A stretch of 64,000 bases of DNA, taken from contig JAJTWR010000311.1 of NCBI GenBank assembly GCA_021613335.1, positions 1,263,501 through 1,327,500 of the forward strand, given 5' to 3'. The stretch comes from Whitmania pigra (Eukaryota > Annelida > Clitellata > Hirudinida > Haemopidae). Position 1 is the first letter of the stretch. Every line of letters begins with the position of its first letter. The notes beneath the pieces were generated by a model. It had not been told where the DNA came from. It did no database searches and saw only the letters and a list, made by a program, of their open reading frames with translations. Of this stretch, positions 58,846 through 64,000 are shown piece after piece. The position numbers and the translations under genes were made by a program.

Positions 58846-59100
58846 AATTTTCAAGCGTCTGTGGAAAATCTGTTGTCACGGATAAGGTAACTGAGGTGTT
58901 GGTGAAATGTGTTGTGCCGTATTAATATATTTATTAAAATATATTGCAAAATTGTATTACAAATCACAAAACGTGATCTTATGGAATGCACCTACAGAAG
59001 CCTTTGTTCATAACAAATGGTTCATTTTATTTCTGCTTAACTCCGCTTAGTTCAACTTGCTTTCTACTACATTCTATTTCGATAAGAACATAACAAATTG

Positions 59101-59412
59101 AGACGTGAACTTAAGGAGAGACAAATGGATTCGAAAGGACTAAAGGCAGAATTGAATGATCGCTTGCGGTCATGGATGTTAGATCAGGGGCATGATCCAG
59201 AAGACTATTTATTTACTGATCCTTCTCAAAGACTCATCCTTGCAAAAGTTGAAAATTTTCAAGCGTCCATGAAGCTCGAAGAAGCTGTTGTCACGGATAA
59301 GGTAACTGAGGTGTTGGTGAAATGAGACATGAACTTAAGGAAAGACAAATGGATTCGAAAGGACTAAAGGCAGAATTGAAAGATCGCCTGCTGTCATGGA
59401 TATTAGATCCAT
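59101..59412 (+). pseudogene. Two further tandem copies of the SAP-domain Gag start
   Basis: 59101-59323 repeats 58693-58900 without its ATG and runs on as VENFQASMKLEEAVVTDKV. 59324-59412 begins the same text again (gagacatgaacttaaggaaa) and breaks off at TAA after LDP. Direct repeats of about 223 bp. Confidence 0.7.
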
Positions 59413-59904
59413 AAGACTATTTATTTTTTGATCCTTTTAAAAAAGTAAAAATGAAAATTTGGTTGGCCATGGCAAAGAGTCTGTTCGGGACGAACAGATT
59501 AAAGGAAGGTGTAGTGTTACAACCGAGAAATAAAGATTTACACAGAAATTCCAAATCATCACGCTTTTGATAAACATACTTTGGAAATCATCAACAAAAA
59601 GACAGTTTGGAAATGTCATCATAGAAGAGGGAAGGATTGACTGCAAGATAGCCGGTTGTCAATATAAAGGAATGCGAACGATACCATTTAAGCGTGTTGC
59701 TAACTCGGACCAATTAGTTTTGAGAGTATTGTTGTAAACTTGGCAATAAATGTTTAAAATTATATTATTAATATTTGCGGTAATATTCATTATCTCTTTC
59801 TACGTAGTAGTATCTACTTTATGACACACAAAGCAGCCAACAACATCTCAGCATCCAACACAGCTTAAAGTTCTAAAGTACTTCATATCCTTGGAGCACT
59901 TACC
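59413..59904. other. Decayed retrotransposon interior, no frame recognised
   Basis: A coding-like composition at 59450-59740 (catcatagaagagggaagga) but no open frame or known motif. Confidence 0.35.
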
Positions 59905-59989
59905 TTCGATTATTCAGTTCAGTTAACTGAATACTTGCTTAATAAACTTACCCTAAAACTTACTAGTTCCCGGACCCCAGATTATTTCA
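59905..59989 (+). repeat. LTR 3' end, copy R2
   Basis: Nearly identical to R3 at 60992-61080 (ttcagttcagttaactgaat, ttactagttcccggacccca). It contains the 14-bp palindrome TTCAGTTAACTGAA. Confidence 0.75.
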
Positions 59990-59990
59990 T

Positions 59991-60008
59991 TGGTGTCAGG
60001 AGTGGGAT
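59991..60008 (+). promoter_or_regulatory. Primer-binding site, tRNA-Leu type
   Basis: TGGTGTCAGGAGTGGGAT follows the R2 LTR end and is the exact complement of the common 3' end of tRNA-Leu including CCA. Confidence 0.7.
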
Positions 60009-60015
60009 CATAAAA

Positions 60016-60798
60016 ATGTTCAGTATCAAGGCATTGGAATAGTTAAATGTTATAGAATTGAAGCGAGAACTCAGGGTAAGAAAGTTGGACCCTAAAGGGA
60101 AGAAGAAAGAACTTCTAGAACGTCTTGAGACTTGGTTCATCGGCAATGGTTATGAGGTGGACGAATACGAATTTGAAGACCATGGCTATATAAAATTGAT
60201 GGCCAAGCTGGGTGCCGACTTAAACGAACAACAGCAGCGCGTGATGAATTTCTTGACAGAAGAGGAAAGTAGAACCAAGAAATTAGTCCCAAGAAAAACT
60301 ATCAAAGAATCTTCGACTCCTGAAATGGAACGTCAAGCGAAGATAACTGAGGTTTCCTTCGACAAAGCTGCTACTAGCTATCAACCGGGGGAGCTTTCCA
60401 TAAGGGAGGACAACGGTGAGCTGAATGAGAGTTTTGCAAACTCCAAAAAAGTCACGCCAGTGTCCGATGAGCCAGTTCCGTGCACGATTGCCTCGTTGGC
60501 GTCGGTTGTGGAAAGAACCGAAGAAATAACTGAAGGGGGGACTTTGGGAGAGACCAGAGTTGAGCCTCCTCGCGTTGAGGAATCAGTAGAGGAACTGGAC
60601 CCGAAGAACAGTGGCGAGCGATTTGAGTTGGAGGTGGCCGAATTCGATTCAGTGGTAGATGTCATGGAGATTGGGGCTGCGGATGTCATTGCAGCGGAGA
60701 GTGGAGATGTTGGCGGTAAGTTACTCGGCGATAATGGGTACGTAGTTGAAAAGGTGGAATCAATGTCTGAGGAGTTCATTTGCGGAGTTCTCAGCTAG
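60016..60798 (+). pseudogene. SAP-domain Gag-like ORF with early stop codon
   Basis: The ATG at 60016 (MFSIKALE) is followed in frame by TAG at 60040, then the frame is open for about 250 codons. LKRELRVRKLDPKGKKKELL is the SAP domain, at the same place as in the ORF at 58654. The rest is an acidic, Glu/Ser-rich region without zinc knuckle or capsid motif that I can name, ending EEFICGVLS and TAG. It lies between an LTR+PBS (R2) and another LTR end (R3). Either a gag piece of a Ty3/Gypsy element or a small non-autonomous LTR element carrying only this ORF. The composition is more GC-rich than the neighbours. Confidence 0.6.
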
Positions 60799-60991
60799 GA
60801 CGGGCTTTCTGGCCGTCGGAGGTCGTCGGAGACTCGAGGCCAGCCTTTAGTACTGTTGTTTGTCTTGTTGATCTTTTTCATCAAGCGTTTTTATGGAGAT
60901 ACGGGAGGATGATGGACTTGCATTAACACGATTATGACGGTACATAAACACCCTGTGAGAGATTGTGTCCCGAGAGTAAAAATGAAGGTGG

Positions 60992-61080
60992 TACCTTGGA
61001 TTATTCAGTTCAGTTAACTGAATACTTGCTTAATAAACTTACTCTAAAACTTACTAGTTCCCGGACCCCAGGTTATTTCA
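60992..61080 (+). repeat. LTR 3' end, copy R3
   Basis: Matches R2 base for base over most of its length, ending ggttatttca, but no PBS follows. So it is a 3' LTR end or a solo piece. Confidence 0.7.
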
Positions 61081-61570
61081 GTATAATGACGATCAATGGT
61101 ACACTGGGTAAGTCTTTTGAGCAAACATGCAGAGAAGTATTAATGCAGTTAGATTCGGGAGCTGATGTCCTGCTTATAATAAGCAGGAAATTGATCTAAA
61201 AATTTGATCGCCAAGGCTTCCACAAACATACATGAATATGGAAGGTCTTGAGAGAATTTGAGGCTAAATTCTCATGGGCAGTCTACCGTGGAAAAGGGAA
61301 AGTTTTTGTGGCAAAGGACACTGGTCAACTTCTATCCTTAAGAAAGGTGCAATATAGTAAATGGGCGGCAACTTCAGTTATAGTACCCAAAATGAACTAA
61401 AAGGATATGCGCAGATTATGAAGCGGGATTAAAATGAAGCGCTTGAGATGCATCAACACCATCTTCCAACACTAGAAGAGATCTTTTCGAGATTAAACCA
61501 AGGCACATGGTCTATGCAAACAGATCTGCTGTGGGAAGTGTGACTGACCAGCTTGGGACAGGAATGATTA
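61081..61570 (+). pseudogene. Ty3/Gypsy relic: protease and reverse transcriptase scraps
   Basis: The frame after R3 reads QLDSGADVLLIISRKLI, the retropepsin active-site motif (D-S-G-A). At 61340-61520, in shifted frames, YSKWAATSVIVPK, then RICADYEAGL and HHLPTLEEIFSRLNQGTWS match the order of Ty3/Gypsy RT (W-A-x-P-x-V-x-V-x-K, R-x-C-x-D-Y, L-P-T-x-E-D/E-I-F-x-x-L-N-x-G). Most of pol is deleted. Confidence 0.75.
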
Positions 61571-62453
61571 CTTAATGAAAACAATCAATCCTCGTGAAAA
61601 TAAAAGATTCTGAATATAATAATTATGTAACATTAATTATTTAATATTAATCTAATTTTCGAGCTATTATATTTATAATAACAATATTAACAATAACAAT
61701 AACATAACCTAAAATAAATAACCTATTTATTTGTAAAGCGCCATAAGCGTCAGCGTCAGGGGCGCTTCATCTTCGGTTGCAGTGGGAAGAATTTTTATTT
61801 TACATTGTTTAAAAAGTTATCTGATTAAATAATTAATTTATTGTTGATACATAATCTACCATGGGTGAATAAATGAATGAATGAATAAATGAGTGAATGA
61901 ATGACTCAGTGAGTGACTGAGTGAATTATGCAACGAACAGCAAAGAAGCGAATGATGTTAGAAATGATGTTCAAGCACTACAAATGACGAGCAATGCTTG
62001 TTGATCATGAAAATCAGATGAAAATTTCTCCTTTTCGTGTTCTCGATAGTTGGCACCTTTAATGCCAATGTTCTAAGATTGAGATGAATTCGGCAAAACT
62101 CAAATAAATACAGCAAATTGATAAAATTATTAATTTTATTAATATTTGCTTCAATCAGTAAAATTTAAATGAATGTATTTTCTATGAAAAAGTTGAATAA
62201 ATATTTGTAAAATATTTGTGAATTTATAAATAAGTCATATTCACAATTTTTTTAATTAAACAAAGATCGTGCACTTGTGATCAATTGTTTGCTAGTGATT
62301 TAACTGTATGTCATTAGTTATGTTAAGTTATTGCTTTAGTTCACTTTATTCATAATTTATTAATTAAAAAGTTTATTACGGAATTCTTGAAGAGTCATGA
62401 TCAAATCCCTGGCTATTGTCACTGCTTGCTTAAAACTATAATTATTGTTATTA
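61571..62453. other. AT-rich spacer
   Basis: Contains a short gcgccataagcgtcagcgtc patch (61738-61775), possibly a SINE tail, and an AATG simple repeat (61865-61925). No gene. Confidence 0.5.
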
Positions 62454-62461
62454 CTATTATA
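62454..62461. repeat. 8-bp target-site duplication, left
   Basis: CTATTATA before the terminus CAGTGTTGT; the same eight bases follow the right terminus at 63822-63829. Confidence 0.92.
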
Positions 62462-63821
62462 CAGTGTTGTAAAAATTACCTCATTTCGGTAACTAGTTAC
62501 AAGTAAAAGTAATACCTCAAAAAGCTACTTAAGTATAAGTAAGAGTATTGTCTCAAAAATTTACTCAAGTAAAAGTTAAAAGTTACAGCGTCTAAAAGTT
62601 ACTTTTAAGTAAAAATTACAAGTAACTTTGATGCCGCCATTATTGTGATCATACATCATTCCGTATTATTTAAAAGGAATTGTTTCTCTTATCGTTAAAA
62701 CAATTACTGGTATTAACTGCTAGTACTAACAGTCATTAAGTAATAACATTTGAACTAATGCATTCTTTTGGTGTTTTTATTATTTATTACATTACAATCA
62801 CAAATTTTTGTTTATTTTTAACATAACTAAGTCCTCGAATAGTTTGTCACTCATTATGGTCCTTCAGCTGTTCTTTGTCATACGAGCAGAGCTGAATAAA
62901 CGTTCAACAGCTGCACTAGCTGGCAGAGGAGTGTTCAACTGGATAAATAATTTCTTCAGGGTATCGCTTCCAGTAATAATGTTCATGTCATCTGATCGGT
63001 CTCGAAGATACTGCATTAGAATATCAGTTGACCTTGTGCAATTGAAGAAACTGTCTTCAATACTGTCAGCATCAGATGAACGAGAGCTCAAAGCTCGTCC
63101 ATCTTTGCTGCATTAGAAGATGCTATTTTGGCTACCAGTTTCTCATCAAGCTTGACAATCGTTAGCAACAGATATACCATATTCCTTAACTTCTGTTGGA
63201 TGCATGCGTTCCACGTGGTTCTTCAAGTTAGATGAAGAACCTTCATATGCTGAACATGTAGTTTTTGTTTCTGTTGGCAGAGTAGGCATGCATACTTATA
63301 TGATTTTCCTTTCATTGAAATCTGAACATTTTGTTCAAATACGGCCACGGACTATCTTTACCCTTGTTCCTCTTATCTTCGCTAACGACACTAAAAATGG
63401 TTTCAAATGAATCCATACTACGATATATTAAATCTTATATTATTATATGTATATAATATTATATATTAAAAAAGCTTCGGTATGACTAATCAACAATTTC
63501 CGATTTAAAACAAAAACGACCGGCGATAACCACAATAACAAATGAGCGATGATCGGGAAGGGGAAGGTTCTCGAACGAACCAAAGAATAACAATCTAGAA
63601 TTTAAATTTTTAAATAAATTAAACTAATTTAAAATGTTATTTATGTTACTTTGTAACGTCTTGCGCCAAAAAGGTAACGAATTAAAAGTATGACCAAAAA
63701 TAGTAATTTGTTACAAGTAAGAGTGCAAATTTTTTTTTGTAATTGTTACAAGTAAAAATTACCAAAAAATGTAATTAATTACAGTAACGAATTACATGTA
63801 ATTCGATACTGCACAACACTG
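62462..63821 (-). mobile_element. hAT transposon, 1360 bp, complete ends, 8-bp TSD
   Basis: Ends CAGTGTTGT (62462-62470) and ACAACACTG (63813-63821), with 8-bp CTATTATA duplications. Both subterminal regions are dense in TTAC/GTAA words (gttacaagtaa, aagtaaaagt), the typical repeated transposase-binding sites of this hAT group. Only a C-terminal transposase fragment is coded inside. Confidence 0.92.
62864..63091 (-). pseudogene. hAT transposase C-terminal fragment
   Basis: DTLKKLFIQLNTPLPASAAV and ERLFSSARM are the hAT dimerisation block (x-N-T-x-L-P-x-S-A-x-V-E-R-x-F-S). No proper N terminus or catalytic aspartates; a deleted, non-autonomous copy. Confidence 0.8.
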
Positions 63822-63829
63822 CTATTATA
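63822..63829. repeat. 8-bp target-site duplication, right
   Basis: CTATTATA, equal to 62454-62461. Confidence 0.92.
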
Positions 63830-64000
63830 ATTATAACTTTACTTTTAATTTTAAAATTTAAAGTCTGATTTGTTAAACATTCTACAAAAGAAAATAACAA
63901 ATAAACTCTAAAAACAAAATTAAATGTTTCTACTTCTAATTACGAAATTTCATCAAAATATAACTATAAATACACATATAAATATATGTATGAATATACA

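Overview
The window looks like AT-rich nuclear DNA of an invertebrate animal. It has GT-AG introns, 3' ends with AATAAA-type signals, many trinucleotide microsatellites and a wide mix of transposons. A Dpr/ZIG-type immunoglobulin receptor, a claudin/TARP-type four-membrane-segment protein and PUF60-derived RNA-binding genes mark it as bilaterian. The style (intron-rich, TGA/TCA and ATGA microsatellites, CR1-like and R4/Dong-like LINEs) would suit a lophotrochozoan such as an annelid, but that is inference. I recognise no tRNA, rRNA or CRISPR.

Region 1 (1-19.3 kb) is a local segmental-duplication cluster of PUF60-like genes. One nearly full two-RRM gene (11996-13000), one N-terminally shortened copy (17148-17912) and several broken copies share 5' and 3' flanks. 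None carries the C-terminal UHM of PUF60. The cluster is cut up by transposons: a restriction-like-endonuclease LINE (about 6.4-11.1 kb, minus strand) sitting between two (ATT)n tracts, a CR1-like LINE end, two hAT elements (one complete with an 8-bp target duplication), a Tc1-like relic split by that hAT, and a possible MITE at 913-1510.

Region 2 (19.4-32.6 kb) holds a candidate orphan exon, a two-exon gene for a Q/N/H-rich protein of unknown function (22705-24040), and a four-exon claudin/TARP-like membrane protein with a glutamine-rich tail (27949-32621). One intron carries a CR1/Jockey-type LINE end.

Region 3 (32.6-56 kb) is mostly one large gene for a secreted or membrane-tethered two-Ig receptor of the Dpr/ZIG-8 type. 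Six exons are seen (39120-54621), including a 27-nt microexon; the 3' terminal exon is uncertain. Its introns hold LINE relics, a SINE-like unit, a 208-bp MITE, and long complementary (TCA)n and (TGA)n tracts on either side of exons 2-4.

Region 4 (58-63.8 kb) is a transposon graveyard: a Helitron Rep fragment with both HUH histidines lost, Ty3/Gypsy-type LTR pieces with a tRNA-Leu-type primer-binding site and a SAP-domain Gag-like ORF, protease and RT scraps, and a complete short hAT with an 8-bp target duplication.

The host genes show no shared pathway: splicing-factor derivatives, a tetraspan claudin-fold protein and a neuronal-type Ig receptor lie next to each other without visible co-regulation. 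Exon coordinates come from splice sites and reading-frame continuity read by eye; no transcript data support them.
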